A model generated the notes under the pieces. That model was not told the DNA's origin. It was given only the letters and a program-made list of their open reading frames with translations, and did not search any database. The translations under genes and the position numbers were made by a program. DNA of 64,000 nucleotides from assembly GCF_031583025.1 (NCBI RefSeq), contig NZ_CP134062.1:1736001-1800000 (forward strand), in the 5' to 3' direction. Shown piece by piece: positions 1-8,708 of this stretch. Within the stretch, counting starts at the first letter, position 1, and each line of letters begins with the position of its first letter. The DNA comes from Mycobacterium sp. Z3061. GTDB lineage: Bacteria > Actinomycetota > Actinomycetes > Mycobacteriales > Mycobacteriaceae.

Positions 1-1311
1 GGCTGCGTCGTTCTTGGCAGTACCGCCCAGACCGCCGGTGCCGCCCTTACCCCCGCCGCCGCCGGTGCCGTTGACTCCGCTGCCGCTGGTGTTACCGCCG
101 GCCCCGCCGGCGCCACCGTGGCCGCCCTGGCCACCCTGGCCGGCGTAATCCTGAGCAAAGGAGCCGTCGTTCGAGCCGCCGGTGCCGCCAATACCCCCGG
201 TCCCACCGGTGCCGCCCGCGCCGCCGTTGCCGGCCTGCCCGTAATACCCTCCTCCGGGCGAGACCCCGGCGCCGCCGGCCCCGCCAGCGCCGGCGGCACC
301 GCCATCGCCGCCGATTCCCCCGGCTCCGGCAATTGGTCCGCCGTTTCCGCCGCTGCCGCCGTGGCCGCCCACGCCGCCGTTGCCGCCGAGACCGCCCACC
401 CCGCCGGTGCCGCCAACTAGCGCCAGATTCGCACCGCCGGCACCGCCGTTACCGCCCGCTCCACCCTGATAGCCGTTCCCGCCGGCGCCCCCGGGCGCGG
501 CGTTGTTGACGCCGGCATCGCCGCCGCCGCCGCTGCCACCCGCGCCTCCGGCACCGCCGGCACCGCCGAACAGGGAGAACAACTGCCGGTTGGCCCCGCC
601 GGCGCCGCCATTTCCGCCATGGCCCCCAGGTCCGTTGAAGATGTTCACCCCACCGCCTCCGCCCGCCCCGCCAGCCCCCGGCGCCCCGCCGCCGAGCAGC
701 CCGTTGGCCCCTCCGGCACCGCCGCTTCCGCCGGAGCCACCGAACAGCAGCAGGCCCTTTCCGCCGGCCCCGCCGTCACCGCCGTGGCCCCACAAGCCCG
801 CCGATCCGCCGGCGCCACCGGCCTGCCCGGTTCCGCCGGAGCCCCCGTTGCCGCCGTTGCCGATCAGCCACCCGCCGTCGCCGCCCCGCTGTCCGGTCAG
901 CGCGGCCCCATCGGCTCCGTTGCCGAACAGCGGGCGGCCCGTCAACATCTTGACCGGGTCGTAGTTGAACAACCCCGTGGCCTGGACTTGACCGACCAGG
1001 GTCGTCAGCGGGTCCGCGACCGCTGCCGCATTGGCCGCCTCCGCGGTCGCGTATGCCCCAGCCCCCGACGTCAAGGCCCGGACGAATTGCTCGTGAAACA
1101 GCGCCGCCTGCGCGCTGAGCGTCTGGTACTGCAGGCCGTAGGCGCCGAACAACTGAGATATCGCAGCCGAAACCTCGTCCGCACCCGCTGCCAGCACCGC
1201 CGTCGTCGAGCCCGACGCCGCCGCCCTGGCGGCCTGAAGCGTCGTCCCGACGCTGGCCAAATCTCCTGCAGCCGAATCGATTAGCTCCGGTGCCACGCTC
1301 ACAAACGACAT
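1..1311 (-). CDS. PE_PGRS family protein (3' end outside window)
   Basis: Reading the minus strand from ATG at 1311 gives an N-terminal PE domain of about 95 residues beginning [21 protein letters not shown] linker with the typical [11 protein letters not shown] motif follows, then uninterrupted Gly-Gly-Ala/Gly-Gly-Asn repeats that run off the window edge, so at least 437 residues are present. PE domains direct export through type VII (ESX-5) secretion, and PGRS tails are surface-exposed and fast-evolving (family knowledge). A strong ribosome site (aggggagg, about 1319-1326) overlaps the end of the upstream PPE gene, whose stop lies only 15 bp before this start. The two are therefore probably co-transcribed. 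The C-terminus and total length cannot be seen. Confidence 0.93.
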   Translation of the reverse strand, partial: MSFVSVAPELIDSAAGDLASVGTTLQAARAAASGSTTAVLAAGADEVSAAISQLFGAYGLQYQTLSAQAALFHEQFVRALTSGAGAYATAEAANAAAVADPLTTLVGQVQATGLFNYDPVKMLTGRPLFGNGADGAALTGQRGGDGGWLIGNGGNGGSGGTGQAGGAGGSAGLWGHGGDGGAGGKGLLLFGGSGGSGGAGGANGLLGGGAPGAGGAGGGGGVNIFNGPGGHGGNGGAGGANRQLFSLFGGAGGAGGAGGSGGGGDAGVNNAAPGGAGGNGYQGGAGGNGGAGGANLALVGGTGGVGGLGGNGGVGGHGGSGGNGGPIAGAGGIGGDGGAAGAGGAGGAGVSPGGGYYGQAGNGGAGGTGGTGGIGGTGGSNDGSFAQDYAGQGGQGGHGGAGGAGGNTSGSGVNGTGGGGGKGGTGGLGGTAKNDAA

Positions 1312-1326
1312 GATGTCCAACCTCCC

Positions 1327-3717
1327 CTAGGACGAGGTGCCCTGTTGGAAGATGCCGGCGAGGTTGTGGCCGATGTTCTCTACGCCCGACACAAAGTTGT
1401 ACGCAAGCCCGGCGCCCAGTTCGCCGACGTTGCCCATGCCTGATACGGCGTTGCCGAAGTTCATGAATCCCGAGGAAATCTGGCCTGTGACGTTGACGCC
1501 CGAGGTGCCAAAGTTCAAGAACGGGAACGGATTTGTGTTCTGGTAGCCCGAGACGAAATCGCCGCTGTTGGCAAAGCCGGAGCTGCCGCCGAGGCCTGTG
1601 TTGAAGAAGCCCGACGAGGGAGCGGCGGTGGTGTTGAAGAACCCGGGTGCTGCCGGAATGTTGATTTGCGCGATCGTGACGGGGTCCGTTGTGACGCTCG
1701 GGACGTCGATGGCCGGCGCGTCGAAGGGGAAGATGTTGACGCTCTGAATAACCACCGTCGGCGTGAGGGGGCCCGGGGGGATGGTGATTGTCGGCGTGTC
1801 GAATCCGCCCAGGTTGATGGGCGGGACGGTGAAACTATTCGTCGAAATCACCGGTGTGTTGTAGCCTCCGGGCGCCCCAATGGTGATGATCGGGGCGTTG
1901 AACGACGTCAAACCGATCGTTGGCAGGTTGAAGGCGGAGATGAAACCATTGGAGCCGAATTGAGTGATCTCGTTACCGCTGTTATTCATTGAAAAGTATT
2001 TTATTGGAACCCCCGGGTCACCTATCAGGATCGGCGGGATAAAAACGTTGGTGAGATTAATGTAGGTGCCGAGCCCGTCCAATTTCCCGAATGTCTGGGC
2101 CGGATCGCCACCGACTTGGAAGTTCGCCGCGAGCGGAAGATACATGGACGGTAGTTGTACGAAGGGGAGGTTGAACTTCCCGATAGATATCGTCGGTGCG
2201 GTGAAACCGCCCACTGCTATCGGCGGTGTCTGGAACTGCGGAATGTGCACGCTCGGAAGGTTTATTCCCGGAATCGTTATTGTCGGCGCCGAGAACCCAC
2301 CTATGTGAAATGAGGGAATGGAGAACTGTGAGTTGTTTATGATCGACGGTATGACCATCTTCGGCGCGAAGAATCCGCTCAGGTGCGCGGAAGGGATGTG
2401 GATCGGGGGCAGGGTGAGGGCGGGTACGCCGATCTGAACGTGCAGACTGCCCTGGAAATTGCCGGTATAGAACATGCCGTTGTTGAAGTTGCCCATGTTG
2501 AACATGCCGTTGTTGAAACTGCCGGTGTTCAATGCGCCGGTGTTGACGTTGCCGGAGTTGTAGGAACCGGTGTTGAAGCTGCCGATGTTGAAGTCGCCGG
2601 TGTTCACCCAGCCCGGGTTGAAAGAGCCGGTGTTGTAGCTACCCGCGTTGTAAGCACCCGTGTTGACGGCACCCGAGTTGAAGATGCCCGTGTTGAGGTT
2701 TCCGGCGTTGAAGAAGCCGGTGCTGGCTAAGCCCGAATTCCCGATGCCGGTGCTGAAGTCTCCCGAGTTGAAGAAGCCGAAGCTGCCCTTGCCCGAATTG
2801 AAGAATCCCACGCTTCCGTCGCCGGAATTGAACAGGCCAAAGCTGTTGACGCCCGTGTTCAGCTGGATGCCGACCTGGTTGTTGCCGGTCAGGCCGATGC
2901 CGATGTTGTGGTCGCCCTTGTTGGCGATACCGATATTGAAGTTGCCCAGGTTGGCGATGCCCTGGTTGTTGCTGCCCAGGTTTCCGAATAAGAAGTTGTG
3001 GCTGCCGACGTTCGCCGAGCCGACGTTTCCGTCGCCGATGTTTGCGGATCCGACGTTGGAATTACCGAAGTTCGCGTTGCCGATATTTCCAAAGCCGAAG
3101 TTTCCCATGCCCAGGTCGTTCATCCCGGCGTTCGCCAGGCCGAGGGCGAAGTCAAGTGACCTCGTGGACGCGGCGGGCAATGCGGCAGCGGATGCGGCCG
3201 CCGGCGATCCGGCGATCGGCAGCAACGCGGCAACAGCGCTCGATGCGTCGGCGTAGTAGCCGAGCATCGCGGCGATGTCCTGGGCCCACATCTCCGCATA
3301 ATCGGCCTCGACTGCCGCGATGGCCGGGAAGTTCAGACCGAACAGGTTTGTCCGCGCGAGCGATGACACCACCACACGGTTCAGTGCGATCAGGTCAGGG
3401 TGAACCGTCGCCGCCTGCACCTTCTCGAACGCCGCCACCATAGTGCGCGCAGCCGCGGCCGTCTGATCGGCTTGTGCGGAAACCGTTGTGAGCCAGCCGA
3501 CATAAGGCGCGGCGGCCTCCATCATCGCCTGCGATGCCGCGCCCTGATAGGACGCGCTGGTCAGCGTCGAGGTCACCCCGTCGAAAGACGTTGCCGCTGA
3601 ACCTAGTTCCGCGGCCAGATTGCCCCAAGCTTGCGCGGCGCCATACATCGGTTCGATCCCGGCACCGCCGAATATCTGGGCCGAGTTGATCTCCGGTGGC
3701 AACACTAGAAAGCTCAT
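1327..3717 (-). CDS. PPE-MPTR family protein
   Basis: This 796-residue protein starts MSFLVLPPEINSAQIFGGAG, the classical PPE N-terminus. An in-frame ATG 36 bp upstream exists, but the PPE signature and a purine-rich site (gaaggaag) favour 3717. The PPE domain covers roughly residues 1-175. It is followed by MPTR repeats (NxGxGN/FNSG type, about residues 210-430) and then a long region of alternating hydrophobic PxIxIP/GGF segments seen in many MPTR PPE proteins. PPE proteins are ESX-5 substrates located at the cell envelope. The gene lies 15 bp ahead of a PE_PGRS gene. No specific M. tuberculosis orthologue is claimed. DNA for about residues 460-590 is visibly richer in A and T than the rest. 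Confidence 0.93.
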   Translation of the reverse strand: MSFLVLPPEINSAQIFGGAGIEPMYGAAQAWGNLAAELGSAATSFDGVTSTLTSASYQGAASQAMMEAAAPYVGWLTTVSAQADQTAAAARTMVAAFEKVQAATVHPDLIALNRVVVSSLARTNLFGLNFPAIAAVEADYAEMWAQDIAAMLGYYADASSAVAALLPIAGSPAAASAAALPAASTRSLDFALGLANAGMNDLGMGNFGFGNIGNANFGNSNVGSANIGDGNVGSANVGSHNFLFGNLGSNNQGIANLGNFNIGIANKGDHNIGIGLTGNNQVGIQLNTGVNSFGLFNSGDGSVGFFNSGKGSFGFFNSGDFSTGIGNSGLASTGFFNAGNLNTGIFNSGAVNTGAYNAGSYNTGSFNPGWVNTGDFNIGSFNTGSYNSGNVNTGALNTGSFNNGMFNMGNFNNGMFYTGNFQGSLHVQIGVPALTLPPIHIPSAHLSGFFAPKMVIPSIINNSQFSIPSFHIGGFSAPTITIPGINLPSVHIPQFQTPPIAVGGFTAPTISIGKFNLPFVQLPSMYLPLAANFQVGGDPAQTFGKLDGLGTYINLTNVFIPPILIGDPGVPIKYFSMNNSGNEITQFGSNGFISAFNLPTIGLTSFNAPIITIGAPGGYNTPVISTNSFTVPPINLGGFDTPTITIPPGPLTPTVVIQSVNIFPFDAPAIDVPSVTTDPVTIAQINIPAAPGFFNTTAAPSSGFFNTGLGGSSGFANSGDFVSGYQNTNPFPFLNFGTSGVNVTGQISSGFMNFGNAVSGMGNVGELGAGLAYNFVSGVENIGHNLAGIFQQGTSS

Positions 3718-3784
3718 CGCCTCAAACCTTCCTTCTCCCAGCACTTTCGGCATTCAGGGTGGCGCGCGCAGCCGCCGCGGTAAA

Positions 3785-3800
3785 GGGGTCGAAATACCCC
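3785..3800. repeat. Small inverted repeat upstream of the PPE gene
   Basis: GGGGT (3785-3789) and ACCCC (3796-3800) flank CGAAAT in the divergent space between the PPE gene and the DinB-like gene. It could be a hairpin or protein site. Nothing else supports a function. Confidence 0.3.
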
Positions 3801-3885
3801 ATCGGCGGGACGCCCGGCCGTGTGGGTATTTATGACGCTGGTCGGGAGCGGATCGCACAGAGGGAGGCGCGGGGCACGCGCAAGT

Positions 3886-3899
3886 GACAGACTTCTGTC
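3886..3899. promoter_or_regulatory. Perfect inverted repeat, candidate operator
   Basis: GACAGA (3886-3891) and TCTGTC (3894-3899) form a perfect 6-bp palindrome around CT. It lies 27 bp upstream of the GTG start at 3927, where a promoter or operator would be expected. No regulator gene is adjacent, so the binding protein is unknown. Confidence 0.4.
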
Positions 3900-3926
3900 T
3901 ACCGACTGGCGTTAGGAAGTGATGCC

Positions 3927-4550
3927 GTGGATGGTCTGGAGATGGCCACCGCCGAGCGCACGGACCTGGCTGATCTTTTGGAGAATCTGACGCCCGCGCA
4001 GTGGGAGGCACCGTCGCTGTGTCAGGGCTGGCGGGTACGGGACGTGGTCGCTCACGTCATGAGCTTTGACGGAGTCAGTCTCGGCGGCATGTTTCGCCGC
4101 GCCATCCGCGGTCGGATTTTCCACATCAACCAGGCGGGTGTCGACGAACTCGCATCCCTCACTGCCGAACAGCTCCTGCACAGGCTGCGGGCTGGTCTCC
4201 GACCGCAGGGGCTGGCCACGATTCTCGGGGGCCGACTCGCCCTGCTGGACGTCACCATCCATCACCAGGACATCCGCCGTCCACTGGGTATGCCCCGCCA
4301 GATCCCGGCCGAACGGCTGCGGTGGGTCCTGGGGGCCTGTTTGTACAGTCCCGAACTGCCGGCGTGGCGCCTTGCCCGCGGTTTACGCCTGACCGCGACG
4401 GACCTGGACTGGACTCACGGCTCAGGACTTGAAGTCGCCGGACCGGCGGAAGCCATGCTGATGGCGATCACCGGCCGGCCAAGTGCCATCGGGGAGCTGG
4501 CCGGCCCGGGGCAACCGGTGCTGAACGCCCGGCTTGGAAATCGAGGGTGA
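3927..4550 (+). CDS. DinB/maleylpyruvate isomerase-like (TIGR03083-type) protein
   Basis: The 207-residue product has the layout of the actinobacterial mycothiol-dependent maleylpyruvate isomerase/DinB-like four-helix family: an early Asp/Glu-rich helix (ERTDLADLLENLTPAQW), the VVAHVM motif with His43, and a second His pair at 112-113 (IHHQDIRRPLG). Such histidines bind a divalent metal in family members. Most mycobacterial members have no known substrate, and mycothiol-dependent chemistry is inferred from the family only. GTG at 3927 is preferred because AGGAAG (3914-3919) sits 7 nt upstream. The gene ends 5 bp from the convergent LAL regulator. Confidence 0.8.
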   Translation: MDGLEMATAERTDLADLLENLTPAQWEAPSLCQGWRVRDVVAHVMSFDGVSLGGMFRRAIRGRIFHINQAGVDELASLTAEQLLHRLRAGLRPQGLATILGGRLALLDVTIHHQDIRRPLGMPRQIPAERLRWVLGACLYSPELPAWRLARGLRLTATDLDWTHGSGLEVAGPAEAMLMAITGRPSAIGELAGPGQPVLNARLGNRG

Positions 4551-4555
4551 GCGGC

Positions 4556-7500
4556 CTATCGGGCCAGGCGCAGAGTTGTGGCCCCGGCACGCGGGTGTTC
4601 GTGCCCGACTTGCTCTTCCAACAGGCCCAATTCCATTGCCAAGAGGGTTAATTGGGGGCGGCGTCGGCGCCCGGTCTTGTCGCGGATCCGATCCAGGTGC
4701 GATCGCACCGTGCGCAGCGATATGACCAAGGTCTGGGCGATCTGCTGATCTGTGTTGCCGTGGGCAAGCAACGCCAGAAGCTCCAACTCGCGCCGGCTGA
4801 GCTTGTGGGGCGCGCGGGCTTCTTTCGCCGACGCGGCCGCCGGCGTCAGCCTGGGGGCCTCGGCGAGCCGGTTGCGGTAACCCGCCGCAATCGCGCGGTA
4901 TCCCGTGGCCGAGGCGGCATCGGCGGCCTCTTGGTACAGCGCGACGGCATCCTCCAAGTCGCCGCGGTAGGCAGCGAGGTCGGCCGCCGCGCCTACGGCC
5001 AGCGGATGGCGGTCCGGACCAAGGGTGGCGTTGACACAGTGCTCGGCCTCGGCTGCGGACCCGGCTGCCAGCAAGGCGGGCACCACGGTGCTCACGACGA
5101 AGGGATCTTTGGCCAGCACGGGCACCTGTGCCAGCAGGGTTCTCGCCACATCGGCAGCCACCTGTGGGTCCCCACCCCGGGCGGTGGCCAGTTCCACCCG
5201 GGTAGGGCCGCACATGCGGTGCCACCAGCCGTCCCGCGGCCCGAGGTCGTCCAGCAGCGCCTCGGCCTCGGAGAGCCTGCCCTGCTGCAGCCGCACCCAG
5301 GCCAGGAGTTCGCGCCCGAGGAAGGACGACATTCCGGTGGGAACGGCTTCGGAGGCCTCGAGCACAGCCAGGGCGGCCGCCTCGGTTCGGTCGATGTCGC
5401 CCAGGAACCGGCCCGCCACTGCCTCGACCAGCGAAGCCAACACCTCGGGGGCCGGGCCGACGTTGAGCGCGCGGGCGCCGCTGCGGATCAGGCCGACTAC
5501 CGACGAAAGCTCGCCGGCCCGCATCGCCAATGCCTTCTGCAGAACGCTGATGATGACGCCGGCGCCGAATTCCTCGGGCAGCCTCAGCCGCACGGCCTCC
5601 GCGATTCCACGGTCGATCACCGCAATGCCCTCGTCGCGGCGGCCCAGCTCACACAGCGCTGCTCCGCGGTAGATCAACGCCGCGGCGCGGGCATGCTTGG
5701 CATCGGATTGCTCGGCCAGCGCCAGCGCGCGATCGGCGCAGGCCAGACCAGCCTCACCTTCGAGGTTCGAGTCGTGCCACATCGCCAGGCGCGCGTACAG
5801 CAAGGCCAGATCCGGCCCCGGCAAAGCGGTTTCGAGTATCAGACGCGCCCGCTCGAATGCATCGAGCGCGCCCTGCTGCTGGCCAAGAGCCAGCTGCACG
5901 GATCCGAGAACGATGAGAAGCTTTGCCGCCAAGCCGTTTCCGGCTCCTTCCAGCAGTTCCACGCCCTCTTCCAGTGGCGCGATCGCCGCCGCCGGATCCC
6001 CGCTGGCCAGCAGCATGCGACTCCGCTCGCACAGCAGATTGCCGCGCTCGACAGGATTGTCGACGTTGACCAACGCGTGGTCGTACAGTGCCGCCGCCTC
6101 GGCGAATGCCCCCGCCCGCGAGTTGATCTCAGCCGCCTGCGCGCACAGGGGCGCGGCGTCGGCCGCACGCCCGGCGGCCAGGAGATGACGGCTGCGCTCG
6201 ATCACCGGCGCCGGCGGAACCGCCGCCGCGAGCGCGTCGGCGGCCCGGCTGTGCAGCGTTGTGGCTTCCCAGACCGGCACCGCGTCACGCACGGCCTCAT
6301 GGGTGAGGGCGTGCCGAAACCGCACCCGGCCGCGGTGCGCCGGATCGGACTCCACCAACCGTGCGCGGGTCGCGGCGGTCAGCGCTGCCCACACCACCGA
6401 CGCCCGCAGCCCGGTCAGCTCCGACAGCAACCCGGGATCGAAGGTGTTTCCCAGCACCGCCGCGGCCATCACGACGCGCTGGTGTTCGGGCTCGAGGCGA
6501 CCAAGTCGCCGCAAGACGCCGAGCGCCAGCGTGTTGGGCAGATGAAACCCGGAAAGCTCCGAGCACTGCCACCCACCGTCGCGCCGGATGACATGGCCCG
6601 ATCTGATCGCCGCTTCCAGCAACTCCTCCACGGCGTACGGCACACCCTCACTGCGGTGCACCAGCATGTCGACCAACTCGCTGCTGACCCGCTCGGCATC
6701 GAGGCGGGCGCACACCAGGCGCTGGACATCGCCTCTGGCCAGCGGCGACAAATCCACCACGCCGGCCAGGCCGGCGCGCCGCCACCCGTCGAGCATCACC
6801 CGCACCGGGTGGGTCGCACCGCCTTCGTCGGAGCGGTCCGTCACCACCAACAGCAGCGGAAGCTTGCGGGTGCGCCGGGCAACGAAGTCGATCAGCGCAC
6901 GGGTCGATGCATCCGCCCAGTGCACGTCCTCGACCACCAACAGCGCACCCGACGGGGCCGCCACGGTGCGCAGCACCGTCACCACACCCTCAAAGAGCCG
7001 CAGCCGGATCGGGGCACCGAAAAGATCGTCCACCGGGGGCGCCCCGTCGGACAGTTCCGGGACGATCGCGCCCACCGCACCGGCCGCCGGCCCGAGCTGT
7101 TCTCGAAACGCCGCCACATCGGCGGTGGCCAGGTAGCTGTCGATCGCTTCGGAGAAGGGCAGAAACGGCAGCGCGAGCTCCAGCTCCCGACATCCACCCC
7201 ACAGCGCGGCGCAGCCGCGCTCCTCGGCCCGGCGGCTGAGCTCGCGGGCCAGGCGCGTCTTGCCCATGCCGGCATCGCCGGCCAGCACCCGCACCCGGCC
7301 CGTTCCCCGTCGGGCATCGTCGAGTGTTTCCTCCAGCGCCGCAAGGTCTGCGTCCCTCGCGATAAGCGGGATCACCGGAGCCGACCAGACATGCCGCTGC
7401 GGCTCAGCATCGCGATGGTGTTGTGCATGCCAGGTCCCTTCGTCGCACTTCTGTCCCGAATGCGCAGTGCGGGTTGGCCAAGCTTTGACGACAGAGCGGG

Positions 7501-7567
7501 CTACCGATCCCAAGTCGCAGTTCAGGTAGCTCACATCATCGTGCGTCCGAATGTGGATATTCGGCAC
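4556..7567 (-). CDS. LAL-type transcriptional regulator (AAA ATPase, TPR-like, LuxR HTH)
   Basis: A large regulator of about 1000 residues. The Walker A motif GDAGMGKT lies near residue 100, a Walker B-like stretch (LLVVEDVHWAD) follows, then a long helical TPR-like middle. The C-terminus carries a LuxR helix-turn-helix (LSRRELELLALLAHGNTDQQ, then ISLRTVRSHL). LAL proteins act as ATP-dependent activators that sense a ligand through the central region. The GTG at 7567 is the furthest upstream start. The first 60 or so residues look unlike family members and GTG at 7534 is an alternative, so the true N-terminus is uncertain. The gene lies 161 bp downstream of the SigF-type sigma gene on the same strand, and they may be functionally linked. 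Confidence 0.88.
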   Translation of the reverse strand: MPNIHIRTHDDVSYLNCDLGSVARSVVKAWPTRTAHSGQKCDEGTWHAQHHRDAEPQRHVWSAPVIPLIARDADLAALEETLDDARRGTGRVRVLAGDAGMGKTRLARELSRRAEERGCAALWGGCRELELALPFLPFSEAIDSYLATADVAAFREQLGPAAGAVGAIVPELSDGAPPVDDLFGAPIRLRLFEGVVTVLRTVAAPSGALLVVEDVHWADASTRALIDFVARRTRKLPLLLVVTDRSDEGGATHPVRVMLDGWRRAGLAGVVDLSPLARGDVQRLVCARLDAERVSSELVDMLVHRSEGVPYAVEELLEAAIRSGHVIRRDGGWQCSELSGFHLPNTLALGVLRRLGRLEPEHQRVVMAAAVLGNTFDPGLLSELTGLRASVVWAALTAATRARLVESDPAHRGRVRFRHALTHEAVRDAVPVWEATTLHSRAADALAAAVPPAPVIERSRHLLAAGRAADAAPLCAQAAEINSRAGAFAEAAALYDHALVNVDNPVERGNLLCERSRMLLASGDPAAAIAPLEEGVELLEGAGNGLAAKLLIVLGSVQLALGQQQGALDAFERARLILETALPGPDLALLYARLAMWHDSNLEGEAGLACADRALALAEQSDAKHARAAALIYRGAALCELGRRDEGIAVIDRGIAEAVRLRLPEEFGAGVIISVLQKALAMRAGELSSVVGLIRSGARALNVGPAPEVLASLVEAVAGRFLGDIDRTEAAALAVLEASEAVPTGMSSFLGRELLAWVRLQQGRLSEAEALLDDLGPRDGWWHRMCGPTRVELATARGGDPQVAADVARTLLAQVPVLAKDPFVVSTVVPALLAAGSAAEAEHCVNATLGPDRHPLAVGAAADLAAYRGDLEDAVALYQEAADAASATGYRAIAAGYRNRLAEAPRLTPAAASAKEARAPHKLSRRELELLALLAHGNTDQQIAQTLVISLRTVRSHLDRIRDKTGRRRRPQLTLLAMELGLLEEQVGHEHPRAGATTLRLAR

Positions 7568-7728
7568 GAATTTAATAAGGAGACGGGAGACGGCCCGGCC
7601 GCAGCGGCTTAGGTAACCAACATGGATCGACGCCGCGACTCGAACGGCTCAAGCCGAGCACGCCTGAAGGGCGCAATCGACTCAGTCGCGCAGCCCGACA
7701 ACGAAAGTGACGACGTAGGCCCTTCGCG

Positions 7729-8568
7729 TCAGCCAGTCGCGGCGAAGCATGACGGGCCGGCGCCGGTGCGTAAAGTATGCAAGGCCTTCGCGAGTAGGCG
7801 CGAGACCTGCATCTGTGAACATCCGATGCGTTCAGCAATCTCGGACTGCGTCAACTCGTCGAAGAATCGAAGCCTGATGGCAGTCCGTTCCCGCTCCGGG
7901 AGCGCAGCAATCATTGGGCGGACTGTCTCCACGCTGAGAACTTTTTCCAGGCGAGGGTCGATTTCGCCGAACGTTTCCACCAACGCCTGCTGCACGTCGC
8001 TTTCCCGCGGTGAGACATCGAAGGATAACACCGAATAATTGCTGCCGGCAATCATCGCATCGATTATCAGCGCACGGTCCATGTTCAAATATTCAGCGAT
8101 TTCTGATGCGTTCGGAGCATGGTGCAGCTGACGCGATAGTTCCTCGCTGGCGACTTTCAAATGCATCTGCAGGTCTTTGATCCTCCGCGGTACCTTGACT
8201 GCCCAGCCGTGATCACGGAAATGGCGGCGGATTTCGCCGGTGATGGTAGGAACGGCGAAAGACAGGAAGTCCGTACCGGTGTCGAGGTCGAACCGGTTGA
8301 CCGCGTTGAGCAGCCCCATTCGTGCTACCTGCACGAGATCGTCGAGAGGCTCGCCGCGGTCTCGATACCTACGTGCCATATTGTCAGCCAACGGCAGGCA
8401 GCGTCTTATTATCAAGCTCCGCTGCTTTTGGTACGCATGAGATGCTGGATCAAGCGTGCGCAAATGACCAAATAGGCCTTCAACATCTGCATATTCGTCG
8501 TTAGTTCCCACGTCGAGCCCTCCAACCACAAAACAGGGTGCTTGCGGGCTCTGGTTTGAACTCGACAT
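7729..8568 (-). CDS. SigF-type (group 3) RNA polymerase sigma factor, orphan paralogue
   Basis: The 279-residue protein aligns by eye along its length with mycobacterial SigF. It has NEYADVEGLF at the start, region 2 (CLPLADNMARRYRDRGEPLD, DLVQVARMGLLNAVNRFD, SFAVPTITGEIRRHFRD), region 3, and a region 4 helix-turn-helix (LTQSEIAERIGCSQMQVSRL). SigF directs stress and stationary-phase transcription and is normally held by the anti-sigma factor RsbW (UsfX). No rsbW gene lies beside this copy, unlike the canonical locus, so it is probably an extra SigF paralogue. Codon use is visibly less GC-rich than in neighbouring genes, which may indicate acquisition. Translation is probably leaderless (see the promoter entry). 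Confidence 0.93.
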   Translation of the reverse strand: MSSSNQSPQAPCFVVGGLDVGTNDEYADVEGLFGHLRTLDPASHAYQKQRSLIIRRCLPLADNMARRYRDRGEPLDDLVQVARMGLLNAVNRFDLDTGTDFLSFAVPTITGEIRRHFRDHGWAVKVPRRIKDLQMHLKVASEELSRQLHHAPNASEIAEYLNMDRALIIDAMIAGSNYSVLSFDVSPRESDVQQALVETFGEIDPRLEKVLSVETVRPMIAALPERERTAIRLRFFDELTQSEIAERIGCSQMQVSRLLAKALHTLRTGAGPSCFAATG

Positions 8569-8600
8569 TGGCGGATACCCCGAAAGCCACTGGGCGAAAC
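8569..8600 (-). promoter_or_regulatory. SigF-type promoter, leaderless start of the sigma gene
   Basis: On the minus strand GTTT (8600-8597), 16 nt, then GGGTAT (8580-8575) matches the mycobacterial SigF consensus GTTT-N15-17-GGGTAT. Only 6 nt separate the -10 box from ATG at 8568, and there is no Shine-Dalgarno sequence. The mRNA is therefore predicted to be leaderless and the gene to be driven by a SigF-class holoenzyme, possibly by its own product. Confidence 0.7.
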
Positions 8601-8708
8601 ATCTTGATGTCAGAACGGTACCGATTGGTGGTACTAGACGCTGAGACGCGGGTCCAGTGCCTACTCCGGTTGGGCAGGTTCGGGAAGCTGTTGTCAGAAC
8701 GGCTGAAT

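Noticed and set aside
118-1284. Long plus-strand frames rich in Pro/Ala/Arg over the first 1.3 kb
   Set aside because: They are antisense to the PE_PGRS gene, lack ribosome sites and simply reflect the Gly-rich repeat read on the other strand.
1327-3200. Possible CRISPR-like or tandem-repeat locus from regular 15-bp periodicity
   Set aside because: The periodicity is the codon pattern of MPTR pentapeptides within an intact PPE frame; there are no spacers or conserved direct repeats. The same applies to 50518-53137.
4652-7612. A 986-codon open frame on the plus strand opposite the LAL gene
   Set aside because: High GC keeps antisense frames open. The product is Gln/Arg/Gly-rich without domains, while the minus strand encodes a complete AAA-LuxR regulator.
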